A stretch of DNA of 9,550 nucleotides from an uncultured Collinsella sp. (GTDB lineage: Bacteria; Actinomycetota; Coriobacteriia; Coriobacteriales; Coriobacteriaceae), in contig CATZIG010000060.1 in the NCBI GenBank assembly GCA_958419975.1, forward strand, positions 1 to 9,550, read 5' to 3'. The position numbers were made by a program, and so were the translations under genes. Positions within the stretch are counted from its first letter, which is position 1; every line of letters starts with the position of its first letter. A model generated the notes under the pieces. It was not told the origin of the DNA. It did not search any database and saw only the letters and a program-made list of their open reading frames with translations. Positions 1 to 7,252 of the stretch are shown here, one piece after another.

Positions 1-241
1 CGATCCCGAGCGCATCGACTTTGTCGACCAGCACATGGAGAAGGTGCTCCGGGCGCGCGCCGAGGGCGTCGACGTCCAGGGCTACTTTATCTGGAGCCTG
101 CAGGACCAGTTCTCGTGGGCCAACGGCTATAACAAGCGCTACGGCCTGTTCTACATCGACTTCGACACGCAAAAACGCTACATCAAGCAGTCGGCACTCT
201 GGTACAAGGAGCTCGCCGACACTATGGCGGACGCGCAGTAG
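1..241 (+). CDS. lacG: GH1 6-phospho-beta-galactosidase (LacG-like), C-terminal fragment cut by window edge
   Basis: The reading frame enters from the left edge (first full codon at position 2) and ends at TAG 239-241, giving about 79 C-terminal residues of a glycoside hydrolase family 1 enzyme. The segment GYFIWSLQDQFSW followed by ANGYNKRYGLFYIDF is the last beta-strand and phosphate-binding loop of the barrel. The Ser-Trp pair and the Lys-Arg-Tyr triad match the residues that bind the sugar 6-phosphate and select galacto over gluco configuration in staphylococcal and lactococcal LacG. The enzyme would hydrolyse a phosphorylated beta-galactoside in the cytoplasm after PTS import. The same segment is nearly identical to the end of the complete GH1 gene at 5732-7153, so the two are paralogues. 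The EIICB gene at 418 follows on the same strand after 176 bp, probably in one operon. Both catalytic glutamates would lie upstream of the window. A 6-phospho-beta-glucosidase specificity is the alternative. Confidence 0.88.
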   Translation, partial: DPERIDFVDQHMEKVLRARAEGVDVQGYFIWSLQDQFSWANGYNKRYGLFYIDFDTQKRYIKQSALWYKELADTMADAQ

Positions 242-262
242 CGCATCGCCTCGCTTTCCCCC

Positions 263-309
263 GAGAGGGGAGCGGCCCTATGCGATACAAACCCAGCCGC
301 TCCCCTCTC
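263..309 (+). repeat. 14-bp inverted repeat between lacG-like and lacE-like genes
   Basis: The left arm (263-276, GAGAGGGGAGCGGC) is perfectly complementary to the right arm (296-309), with a 19-nt loop. No T-tract follows on either strand, so it is not a standard intrinsic terminator. In a lacG-lacE transcript it would form a very GC-rich hairpin about 110 nt before the EIICB start. There it could protect mRNA ends or set the relative expression of the two genes; that role is inference. The rest of the 242-417 gap shows no gene and no convincing promoter. Confidence 0.6.
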
Positions 310-402
310 TCCCCCTGGGACCGACCCCGCCTGCACCCGGGCTTTTAGCAAGCGGGAGACCATATAGGTTTTCAACGTCCATGCCATTAAGATTTCATGC
401 AA

Positions 403-409
403 AGAGGAG
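403..409 (+). promoter_or_regulatory. Ribosome binding site of first EIICB gene
   Basis: AGAGGAG lies 8 nt before the ATG at 418. This strong Shine-Dalgarno match fixes the start, which also aligns with the N-terminus of the second EIICB protein in this window. Confidence 0.8.
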
Positions 410-417
410 CGTGAACT

Positions 418-2178
418 ATGGAATCGATCGTTAAGTTCTTGGAGAAAGGTCAGCCGTACTTCGACAAGGTCTCTAAGAACATCTACCTTCAGGCCATTAA
501 AGACGGCTTTTTGGCAGCAATGCCCATCATCCTGTCTTCTTCTGTCTTCCTGCTTATTTCGACCCTGCCGGGCGTTGTCGCCACGGTCGGCGGCTTTACG
601 CTGCCCGACTGGTGGAACGTCGACGTCGTGAACTTCTGCAACAAGGTTTACAACTTCACGATGGGCGTCGTGGGCATCATGGTCGCCGGCACCACCGCAA
701 GCGCGCTGACCGGCTCCAAGAACCGCCGCATGCCTGCCGGCAAGGCCATCAACGCCACGAGCACCATGGTCGCCGCCATGTGCGCTATGCTCATCTTGGC
801 CGTTACCCAGACGAGTGCCAAGATCGACGGCGCCGATGTCTCGGTGTTCTTTACCGACAACATGGGCACCAAGGGCCTACTGAGCTCCTTTGTCGCCGCA
901 TTTGCCACGGTCAACATCTATGCCTTCTGCATTAAGCGAGACATCACTATCAAGCTGCCCAAAGAAGTCCCCGGCGCCATCGCCCAGAACTTCCGCGACA
1001 TCTTCGCCTTCAGCTTCTCCATCCTGTTTGTCGCCGTCATCGACGTTATCTGCCGCACCTGCTTGGCCGTCCCGTTTGCCAACGTCATCTCCACGCTGGT
1101 GAGCCCGCTGTTCGCCGCTGCCGATTCCTACGCCGGCCTCGCCCTCATCTGGTTCATGATCCCGCTGTTCTGGTTCATGGGCATCCACGGCCCCTCGGTC
1201 GTTAAGCCTGCCCTCAACGCCGCGCTGTTTGGCAACATCACCACCAACCTCGCCACGCTGCAGGCCGGCGGTCACCCCGCCCTCGCCCTGACCGAGAACT
1301 TCGGTAACTACATCGGCGAACTCGGCGGCACCGGCGCCACGTTCATTGTCCCGATCATCTTCCTGCTCTTTATGCGCTCCAAGCAGCTCAAGGCCGTCGG
1401 CAAAGCCTCTGTCGTACCCGTGATGTTCGCCGTCAACGAACCGCTGCTGTTCGCCGCGCCCATCATCCTCAACCCGTACTTCCTGATCCCGTTCCTGTTT
1501 GCCCCCGTGGCCAACGTCCTCATTGGTAAGTTCTTCATCGACTTTTTGGGCATGAACGGCTTTATCTATGCCATGCCGTGGGCACTCCCCGGACCGATCG
1601 GCACCTTCATCGACACCAACTTCCAGCCGATCTCTCTGGTCCTGGTTGTCGTCCTGCTGGTCGTTGACTTCTTAATCTACTACCCGTTCTGCAAGGCCTA
1701 CGACAACGTCCTGTGCAAGCAGGAGGCCGAGACCCTGGCCGAAGAAGAGGCCGAGGAGACCAAGGCCGTCAAGACCGCTGCCGCCCCCGCCGTTGAGGCT
1801 CCTGTTGTCGAGACCGCTTCTGCCACTGAGGCCTCCGCAGCTCCGTCCGCCCTTAAGGGCAAGGATCTGAGGGTTCTGGTTCTGTGCGCTGGCGCCGGCA
1901 CCTCTGCACTGCTCGCCAACGCGCTTAAGGAAGGCGCCGACGAGCTGGGCATCGACATTACCGCCAACGCCGGTGCCTACGGCAGCCACTACGCCATCAT
2001 GGACCAGTACAACGTCATCGTCCTGGCTCCGCAGGTTCGCACCTATTACAACGAGATGAAGGCCGACACCGACCGCCTGGGCATCACGATGCTGTCGCCC
2101 AAGGGCAAACAGTACATCGACCTCACTAAGGATCCCAAGGGTGCCGTCGCCTGGATCGAGGAAAACCTCGAGGCATAA
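418..2178 (+). CDS. lacE: PTS lactose-family EIICB permease (first copy)
   Basis: This 586-residue membrane protein imports a beta-galactoside or similar disaccharide and phosphorylates it during transport. Residues about 1-430 form the EIIC domain of the lactose/cellobiose family, with many hydrophobic segments. They include the substrate-site motif GIHGPS (His258) and VNEPLLF (Glu341), equivalent to the conserved His and Glu of the ChbC-type transporter fold. Residues about 435-482 are a flexible Ala/Glu/Pro-rich linker. Residues about 483-586 are a fused EIIB domain with the loop VLCAGAGTS; Cys490 is the expected phosphocysteine. The end of the domain (ADTDRLGI, QYIDLT) closely resembles the EIIB part of lactococcal and staphylococcal LacE. 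The length fits that family. The gene follows a GH1 gene and is closed by a terminator at 2206-2254. No EIIA partner is visible nearby. The substrate could be lactose or another beta-galactoside; cellobiose is less likely given the neighbouring enzyme. Confidence 0.93.
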   Translation: MESIVKFLEKGQPYFDKVSKNIYLQAIKDGFLAAMPIILSSSVFLLISTLPGVVATVGGFTLPDWWNVDVVNFCNKVYNFTMGVVGIMVAGTTASALTGSKNRRMPAGKAINATSTMVAAMCAMLILAVTQTSAKIDGADVSVFFTDNMGTKGLLSSFVAAFATVNIYAFCIKRDITIKLPKEVPGAIAQNFRDIFAFSFSILFVAVIDVICRTCLAVPFANVISTLVSPLFAAADSYAGLALIWFMIPLFWFMGIHGPSVVKPALNAALFGNITTNLATLQAGGHPALALTENFGNYIGELGGTGATFIVPIIFLLFMRSKQLKAVGKASVVPVMFAVNEPLLFAAPIILNPYFLIPFLFAPVANVLIGKFFIDFLGMNGFIYAMPWALPGPIGTFIDTNFQPISLVLVVVLLVVDFLIYYPFCKAYDNVLCKQEAETLAEEEAEETKAVKTAAAPAVEAPVVETASATEASAAPSALKGKDLRVLVLCAGAGTSALLANALKEGADELGIDITANAGAYGSHYAIMDQYNVIVLAPQVRTYYNEMKADTDRLGITMLSPKGKQYIDLTKDPKGAVAWIEENLEA

Positions 2179-2205
2179 GACGCTGACGCCACCTGCCGCT
2201 CGCAG

Positions 2206-2254
2206 AAAAAAAATGGCCCGTGCATCGATGCGTGATGCGCGGGCCATTTTGTTT
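2206..2254. terminator. Bidirectional intrinsic terminator
   Basis: A 17-bp stem (2210-2226 with 2234-2250, one G-T pair) encloses a 7-nt loop. On the plus strand it ends in TTTTGTTT and terminates the first EIICB gene. On the minus strand the stem is followed by eight T residues (A-tract 2206-2213), which makes it an even better terminator for transcripts coming from the LacI gene through the repeat array. Confidence 0.88.
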
Positions 2255-2283
2255 AGACCGCACCCGTCCTCCTGTTCATCTTA

Positions 2284-2568
2284 ATCTGTAACATCTAGCC
2301 GAGTTTTTGGGTCCCAGCTGTTACAGATCGAGGTGAACGCACAGGCCAAGCCAAAAATCTCAATCTGTAACATGTAGACCGCTTTTGACCGCTTAGATGT
2401 TACAGATCGAGACAAACAGATGGGTCAATCCAATCAATCTAGATCTGTAACACCTGGCTGGTCATTTCACTCCTAACTGTTACAGATCGAGACAAAGATG
2501 ATGGCTGGGTAGACAAAATCTCAATCTATAACACCTAGTCGAGTTTTCGGGTCCCACCTGTTACAGAT
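2284..2568. repeat. Array of four 45-bp palindromic repeat elements, ~80-bp period
   Basis: Four copies lie at 2284-2328, 2363-2407, 2443-2487 and 2524-2568. Each has the outer arms ATCTGTAACA and TGTTACAGAT (copy 4 left arm has one change, ATCTATAACA) around exactly 25 nt. Copy starts are 79, 80 and 81 bp apart. In several copies the pairing extends outward through TCTCA on the left and CGAGA on the right. The 34-36 nt spacers differ but often begin CGAGACAAA and end near ATCTCA. No open reading frame or promoter explains this stretch. It lies between convergent gene ends, so a transcript from the LacI gene would cross it before the terminator at 2206-2254. It looks like a REP/BIME-type intergenic element family; its function is unknown to me. 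Confidence 0.85.
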
Positions 2569-2591
2569 TTAGACGAGCAGGCCGAGCACGT

Positions 2592-3602
2592 CTACGCCCG
2601 CAGATCCCTCACGCTGGAACGCTCGACCAACACGCCCGAGACGAGCGTACGACTTCTGGAGCTCGGGGCTTCCATACCTGCGACGACCTCGTTAAGCGCA
2701 CGGATGCCCAGTTCGCGGTGGCGAAACTTCACCGACGTCAGAATCGAGTTGGGAATCGTCTTGTAGAGCTCATCGTCGAAGCCGATCACGGACACGTCGT
2801 CGGGCACATTGAGCCCTTTGTCACGTAGAGCCATCATCACGCCGTTTGCCATGCAGTCGTTAGCAGCGAGGACCGCCGTGCAATCGGGCTTATCGGCAAG
2901 CACAAGGCCCGCGGCATAGCCACTATCCGCATTCCAATCGCCTTGCAGAGGCTCGGGCGGCTCAATGCCACGTGCCTCGAGTGCCGCTCGCCAACCTTTC
3001 ATACGGCACTGGCTCGACAGTGACTCTTTCTTACCAGAGACGAAGTACACGTTCTTGTGCCCGTGGTTCAAGAAGTACTCGCACGCCATGCGCGCGCCGC
3101 CCTCTTGGTCGTCACTGACGGTAGAGCAGGTAGGATGTTCCATCGGTGTGATAATCACCGTCTTGAGGTCTTTCGGCGCCTCAAAGGTATCAAAGTCATC
3201 GACCATCTGGCGCAGGTTGAAAATCATGCCGTCGACGGGGAGCTGCGACATCCTACGCGCCGCTTCGGCAAGGGTCATCTTCTCCCCCGCCCGCTTTTTG
3301 ATCATCGTAAGAGCAAAGCCTCGCTCTTCGGCGGCATCGGCGATACCGTCGATCATGTCCACGGCACCGCCCGACAAGTGGAACAGCACGACGCCGATGC
3401 ACCCGTAACGGCCCAACTTGAGCGAACGCGCGGCAAAGTTGGCTCGAAACCCGAGCGCCTCCATGGCCGAATGAACCTTATCGCGTGTCGACTCTCGCAC
3501 GCTATCGGGCTCGTTAATCACGCGCGAAACCGTCTTGAGAGAAACACCAGCGGCAATCGCCACATCATTCATTGAGACATTTTTCTTGTCCATCGTTGCC
3601 AC
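2592..3602 (-). CDS. LacI-family transcriptional repressor of the lac-type PTS cassette
   Basis: This 336-residue protein is typical of the LacI/GalR family. Residues about 9-30 form the helix-turn-helix (MNDVAIAAGVS, then LKTVSRVIN), with Leu22-Lys23 at the positions that read the operator. Residues about 50-62 are the hinge helix (ALGFRANFAARSL). The remainder is a periplasmic-binding-protein-like effector domain ending in the usual IGFDDE motif (about 273-278). The chosen GTG start at 3602 has GGAG (3608-3611) 5 nt upstream. An ATG three codons inside (3593) is possible, but its spacing of 14 nt is poor. The gene is divergent from the second EIICB gene, and a palindromic operator lies between them. 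It therefore probably represses that operon, and perhaps itself, until a sugar or sugar phosphate binds. The inducer cannot be read from the sequence. Confidence 0.93.
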   Translation of the reverse strand: MATMDKKNVSMNDVAIAAGVSLKTVSRVINEPDSVRESTRDKVHSAMEALGFRANFAARSLKLGRYGCIGVVLFHLSGGAVDMIDGIADAAEERGFALTMIKKRAGEKMTLAEAARRMSQLPVDGMIFNLRQMVDDFDTFEAPKDLKTVIITPMEHPTCSTVSDDQEGGARMACEYFLNHGHKNVYFVSGKKESLSSQCRMKGWRAALEARGIEPPEPLQGDWNADSGYAAGLVLADKPDCTAVLAANDCMANGVMMALRDKGLNVPDDVSVIGFDDELYKTIPNSILTSVKFRHRELGIRALNEVVAGMEAPSSRSRTLVSGVLVERSSVRDLRA

Positions 3603-3643
3603 TGCTTCTCCAGTCGGTTTTACATCGCTTGTTTTTGCGTTCT

Positions 3644-3675
3644 AGCATACACTACCTGCCTGACTGATAAATCAA
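3644..3675 (-). promoter_or_regulatory. Possible promoter of the LacI gene
   Basis: Reading the minus strand, TTGATT (3675-3670) and TATGCT (3649-3644) resemble -35 and -10 boxes. The spacer is 20 bp, longer than ideal, so this is only a candidate. It lies about 40-75 bp upstream of the start codon. Confidence 0.3.
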
Positions 3676-3714
3676 CCGTTTACCGAACAATATCGACCGC
3701 TCACCCGTATATCC

Positions 3715-3743
3715 TTGTTGCTCTTCCAAAAATGTCTTACGTT
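3715..3743 (+). promoter_or_regulatory. Candidate promoter of second EIICB operon
   Basis: TTGTTG (3715-3720) and TACGTT (3738-3743) are separated by 17 bp and could serve as -35 and -10 boxes. The -10 box overlaps the first operator half-site at 3741. Bound repressor would therefore block polymerase directly. The assignment is plausible but weak, because the -10 match is partial. Confidence 0.4.
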
Positions 3744-3776
3744 GTCATTAACGAAATGACAACGTTGTCATTTCGT
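3741..3776. promoter_or_regulatory. LacI-type operator: perfect 26-bp palindrome plus third half-site
   Basis: Positions 3751-3776 form a perfect palindrome; the left half ACGAAATGACAAC is mirrored exactly around the CG dyad at 3763-3764. A further GTTGTCATT at 3741-3749 pairs with AATGACAAC at 3755-3763 across a 5-bp gap, so the region has three half-sites. The central CG dyad is characteristic of LacI/GalR operators. It lies 139 bp upstream of the LacI start and 100 bp upstream of the EIICB start, where it can control both directions. Confidence 0.85.
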
Positions 3777-3867
3777 AATGCCTTCCTTAAGCAGGAAGGT
3801 TTCCGGGCAGTCCTGACCATCCATCGACGACCAGTTCCATCCACATGCATCGCGCATCAAGCAGCAA

Positions 3868-3872
3868 AGGAG
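3868..3872 (+). promoter_or_regulatory. Ribosome binding site of second EIICB gene
   Basis: AGGAG (within AAAGGAG) precedes ATG 3877 by only 4 nt, a short spacing. The start is nevertheless supported because the N-terminus aligns with that of the first EIICB protein. Confidence 0.7.
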
Positions 3873-3876
3873 CTCT

Positions 3877-5655
3877 ATGGACGCCATCGTAAAGATGCTC
3901 GAAAAGCATCAACCGTTCTTTGAGAAGATCTCGAGGAACATCTACCTCCAGGCCATCAAGGACGGATTCCTTGGGTGCATGCCCATTGTCCTCACCTCTT
4001 CGATCTTTCTGCTCATTGCCACCCTTCCCGGCGTTGTCGGCATCACGCTGCCCCAGCCGCTCATCGACTGGTGCAACAAGCTGTACAACTTCACCATGGG
4101 CGTCATGGGCATCATGGTTGCCGGCACCACTGCCAAGAACTTCACGGCATCCATGAACCGTCGTATGCCCGCCGGCAAAGTGCTCAACGACGGTTCCACC
4201 ATGGTGGCCGCCCAGTGCAGCATGCTGCTGCTCGCAGTCACGCAGTTCACCACCAAGTTCAACGGCTCCGAACTTTCGGTCTTCGATTGCACCAGCATGG
4301 GCACGCGCGGTCTGTTCTCGGCCTATATCGCCGCGTTCATTACCGTGTGGGTCTACAAATTCTGCGTCTCGCGCGATCTGACCATTAAGCTGCCCAAGGA
4401 GGTCCCGGGCGCCATCGCTCAGAACTTCCGCGACATCATCCCCTTTGGCGGTGCTGTCATCATCTGCGGCATCGTCGATGTCGTTGTGCGCAACCTCATG
4501 GGCGTTCCGTTCTCCGAGTTGCTTATCAAACTGCTCTCCCCGCTCTTCACTGCGGCAGAGACCTACCCCGGACTCATCCTTATTCAGGCGGCCACCGCGT
4601 TCTTCTGGTTCATCGGCGTCCACGGCCCTTCGATTGTCCAGCCGGGCATCGACCCCATCCGTCTTGCCAACCAGGCCGAGAACCTGCAGGTTCTGCTGGC
4701 CGGTGGCCACCCCGCCCACTCCCTCACCTTTAACATGTCGCTCGTGGGTGAGTTCGGCGGCACCGGCGCCACGTTCATCGTGCCGCTTCTGCTGATTCTC
4801 TTTATGAAGTCCAAACAGCTCAAAGCCGTCGGCAAGGCCTCGATTGTTCCTGTTGCCTTCGCCGTCAACGAACCGCTGCTCTTTGGCGCGCCGATGATCC
4901 TTAACCCCTACATGCTCATCCCCTTTGTTGCCGCCGGCTGCGTCAACGTGAGTGTTGCCAAGTTCTTTATCGACAACGTGGGCATGAACGGCTTCTCCTT
5001 CGTGGTGCCTTGGGCTACCCCTGCCCCCATCGGCATCTTCATCACTACAAACTTCCAGCTTATCGCCCTGGTATTTGTCGCGATCATCATCTTGCTGGAC
5101 GCCATCATCTACCTGCCGTTCTTGAAGGCATACGATAAGCTGCTCTGCGACCAGGAAGCCGAGCGCGCCGCCGAGCTGGGTCTCGAGTCCGATGGTGCTG
5201 CCACCATCGCCGCCAGCACCTCTGCGCCCGCTGTCGAGCAGGCCACCGCTGCCGTCGAGCCGACCGCCGCTGCCGCTGACAGCAAGCCTGTCGCCGATCA
5301 GCCCGAGCCCGCTGCCGATGCATCCGCTAAGAAGGATGTCGACGGTCTGAAGGTCCTCGTCCTGTGCGCCGGCGCCGGCACCTCTGCCATGCTTGCCAAC
5401 GCCATCAAGGAAGGTGCCGCGCAGACCGGAGAGAACATCGCTTCCTCCGCAGGCGCCTATGGCCAGCACACTGCCATCATGGATCAGTACGACGTTATCG
5501 TGCTTGCCCCGCAGGTCCGTAGCTACTACAACGACATGAAGGCCGACACCGATCGCCTGGGCATTAAGCTGCTCGCCCCGCGCGGTAAGGAATATATCGA
5601 CCTTACTCGCGACCCCGCTGGCGCCATCAAGTGGCTCCGCGAGAACCTCGACTAG
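3877..5655 (+). CDS. lacE: PTS lactose-family EIICB permease (second copy)
   Basis: This 592-residue paralogue of the protein at 418-2178 has the same domain order. The EIIC membrane domain covers about 1-424, with GVHGPS (His249) and VNEPLLF (Glu332) at the sugar site. An Ala/Pro-rich linker spans about 435-488. The EIIB domain spans about 489-592 and carries VLCAGAGTS with the expected phosphocysteine Cys497. The C-terminal segments ADTDRLGIKL and EYIDLTRD are almost the same as in LacE of lactic acid bacteria. It would take up and phosphorylate a beta-galactoside at the membrane. The gene is first in an operon with the GH1 gene at 5732 and is controlled from the operator at 3741-3776. The two EIICB copies are clearly diverged in the linker and in the loop near residues 53-66, so this is not a recent exact duplication. 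No EIIA gene accompanies it. Confidence 0.93.
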   Translation: MDAIVKMLEKHQPFFEKISRNIYLQAIKDGFLGCMPIVLTSSIFLLIATLPGVVGITLPQPLIDWCNKLYNFTMGVMGIMVAGTTAKNFTASMNRRMPAGKVLNDGSTMVAAQCSMLLLAVTQFTTKFNGSELSVFDCTSMGTRGLFSAYIAAFITVWVYKFCVSRDLTIKLPKEVPGAIAQNFRDIIPFGGAVIICGIVDVVVRNLMGVPFSELLIKLLSPLFTAAETYPGLILIQAATAFFWFIGVHGPSIVQPGIDPIRLANQAENLQVLLAGGHPAHSLTFNMSLVGEFGGTGATFIVPLLLILFMKSKQLKAVGKASIVPVAFAVNEPLLFGAPMILNPYMLIPFVAAGCVNVSVAKFFIDNVGMNGFSFVVPWATPAPIGIFITTNFQLIALVFVAIIILLDAIIYLPFLKAYDKLLCDQEAERAAELGLESDGAATIAASTSAPAVEQATAAVEPTAAAADSKPVADQPEPAADASAKKDVDGLKVLVLCAGAGTSAMLANAIKEGAAQTGENIASSAGAYGQHTAIMDQYDVIVLAPQVRSYYNDMKADTDRLGIKLLAPRGKEYIDLTRDPAGAIKWLRENLD

Positions 5656-5670
5656 GTTCCTCCCTCTGTT

Positions 5671-5697
5671 GGTGCCCGGATCCCCAGTTCGGGCACC
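5671..5697 (+). terminator. Intercistronic hairpin, weak or partial terminator
   Basis: GGTGCCCG (5671-5678) pairs with CGGGCACC (5690-5697) around an 11-nt loop, 15 bp after the EIICB stop codon. Only a mixed pyrimidine stretch (TCTCCCTATT) follows, so termination should be incomplete. It may lower expression of the GH1 gene relative to EIICB, or protect the upstream message. Confidence 0.4.
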
Positions 5698-5719
5698 TCT
5701 CCCTATTCGAATCCCACAG

Positions 5720-5725
5720 AAAGGA
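5720..5725 (+). promoter_or_regulatory. Ribosome binding site of GH1 gene
   Basis: AAAGGA ends 6 nt before ATG 5732, a normal spacing. It supports this start over in-frame alternatives further in. Confidence 0.7.
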
Positions 5726-5731
5726 TGACTC

Positions 5732-7153
5732 ATGACCAACCCCATGCAGTTCCCCGACGGCTTTGTGTTTGGCGGCGCCACCGCTGCTTACCAGGTTGAA
5801 GGCGAGACCCGCACGCACGGCAAGGGCAAAGTGCCCTGGGACGATTTCCTGGCTGCCCAGGGTCGCTTCTCCCCCGACCCCGCAAGCGATTTCTACAACA
5901 AGTATCCGGTCGATATCGACCTGTGCCAGCGTTTTGGCATCAACGGTATCCGCGTCTCCATCGCTTGGAGCCGCATCTTCCCCAGCGGCACTGGCGAGAT
6001 CAACCCCGAGGGTGTCGCCTTCTATCACGAGCTTTTCGCCACCTGCAATAAAGCCGGCGTTACCCCCTATGTCACGCTCGATCACTTCGATACGCCCGAG
6101 GCCTTTTACCAGAACGGCGGCGAGGGCTTCCTGACGCGCACGACGATCGACGCCTTTGTCGAGTACGCCAAGTTCTGCTTTGCCGAGTTCACCGAGGTCA
6201 AGCACTGGTTCACCTTTAACGAGATTCCCGCGACCGCCGAGGGCAGCTTTATCGTCGGCAACTGGCCGCACGGCGAGAAGTATCGCCTGGACAAGGCCTT
6301 CCAGCTCATGCACAACATGATGGTGGCCCACGCCAAGGCTGTCGTTGCCTTCCATGAGGGCGGCTTTGAGGGCGAGATCGGCATTGTCCAGAACCTGGAG
6401 CCCAAGTATCCCCTCGATCCCAACAACGCCGCCGACTGCGAGGCAGCTCGCATGGCCGACGTCATCAACAACCGCTGGGTACTCGACGCCACCTTCCGCG
6501 GCCACTATGCAGCTGACACCATGGAGGCTGCGACCAAGCTGGCCCATATCGCCGGCGGCGAGCTCGACGTCCGCGACGAGGACATCGCCGCGCTGACCGC
6601 CGCGCTCCCCTACAACGATTGCTTGGGCGTCAACACCTACAAGTGCCAGTTCCTGCGTGCCGCCGAAGGCGAAAACGACATCAACCACAATGGCACCGGC
6701 GACAAGGGCTCCTCGCGCTGGTTCCTCAAGGGCGTGGGCGAGTCATGCGTGCGCGAAGGCGTACCCACCACCGATTGGGACTGGATTATCTATCCCGAGG
6801 GCCTCTACGACCTGCTGCTCCGCATTAAGAACGATTACCCCAACTACAAGAAGATCTACATCACCGAGAACGGCATGGGCTATAAGGACGACTTTGAGGA
6901 CGGCTTTATCGACGACGCCCCTCGCATCGACTACATGCGTCAGCATCTCGCATGGATCCTCAAGGCAATCGACGGCGGCGTAAACGTCGACGGTTACTTC
7001 GTGTGGTCTCTGCAGGACCAGTTCTCCTGGACCAACGGCTATAACAAGCGCTATGGCCTGTTCTACATCGACTTTGAGACCCAGAAGCGCTATCCCAAGG
7101 CGAGCGCGTACTGGTACAAGAACGTCGCGGAGACCGGCCTGCTCATGGCCTAA
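5732..7153 (+). CDS. lacG: 6-phospho-beta-galactosidase, GH1 family
   Basis: This complete 473-residue enzyme would act in the cytoplasm on the 6-phosphorylated product of the upstream EIICB permease, releasing galactose 6-phosphate and the aglycone sugar. The (beta/alpha)8 fold starts with FVFGGATAAYQVEG (residues 11-24). The catalytic acid/base is Glu164 in TFNEI, and the nucleophile is Glu379 in YITENG. Ser432, Trp433, Lys439 and Tyr441 match, with a constant offset of four, the known LacG residues Ser428, Trp429, Lys435 and Tyr437. These bind the phosphate and favour the galacto configuration. Length and sequence (PASDFYNKYPVD, DWDWIIYPEGLYD) follow staphylococcal LacG throughout. The gene is 76 bp downstream of EIICB and closed by a strong terminator. 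A 6-phospho-beta-glucosidase activity is possible but less likely, because that group has a different residue at the Trp433 position. Confidence 0.93.
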   Translation: MTNPMQFPDGFVFGGATAAYQVEGETRTHGKGKVPWDDFLAAQGRFSPDPASDFYNKYPVDIDLCQRFGINGIRVSIAWSRIFPSGTGEINPEGVAFYHELFATCNKAGVTPYVTLDHFDTPEAFYQNGGEGFLTRTTIDAFVEYAKFCFAEFTEVKHWFTFNEIPATAEGSFIVGNWPHGEKYRLDKAFQLMHNMMVAHAKAVVAFHEGGFEGEIGIVQNLEPKYPLDPNNAADCEAARMADVINNRWVLDATFRGHYAADTMEAATKLAHIAGGELDVRDEDIAALTAALPYNDCLGVNTYKCQFLRAAEGENDINHNGTGDKGSSRWFLKGVGESCVREGVPTTDWDWIIYPEGLYDLLLRIKNDYPNYKKIYITENGMGYKDDFEDGFIDDAPRIDYMRQHLAWILKAIDGGVNVDGYFVWSLQDQFSWTNGYNKRYGLFYIDFETQKRYPKASAYWYKNVAETGLLMA

Positions 7154-7175
7154 CTTTTGCCGCATACCCCCTGTC

Positions 7176-7224
7176 GGCCGCATGCGAATCCCTCCACGGG
7201 TTCGCATGCGGCCTTTTTGTTTTT
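7176..7224 (+). terminator. Strong intrinsic terminator after GH1 gene
   Basis: A 13-bp perfect stem (7176-7188 with 7201-7213, GGCCGCATGCGAA) is followed by TTTTTGTTTTT. The 12-nt loop can add three CCC/GGG pairs. It closes the EIICB-GH1 operon. Confidence 0.93.
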
Positions 7225-7252
7225 GGTGAGCCCGTGCGGGCCGTTTATCTCG

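Noticed and set aside
263..309. Intrinsic terminator after the first GH1 fragment
   Set aside because: The hairpin is strong, but C-rich sequence follows it instead of a T-tract on both strands, so it is reported only as an inverted repeat.
2284..2568. CRISPR-like array (regular repeats and spacers)
   Set aside because: The units are 45-bp palindromes with variable interiors rather than identical direct repeats. Spacers share sequence with one another, and no cas gene is present.
3732..3923. 63-residue open frame across the operator
   Set aside because: It begins inside the promoter/operator region, has no suitable ribosome site, and overlaps the start of the EIICB gene in another frame.
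3787..5781. Long 664-residue open frame on the minus strand
   Set aside because: It is antisense to the second EIICB gene, is rich in Asp/Gly/Arg typical of high-GC shadow frames, and matches no family. The plus strand has clear PTS domains.
5627..6688. 353-residue open frame on the minus strand
   Set aside because: It is antisense to the GH1 gene, where the plus strand holds both catalytic motifs; it is a composition artefact.
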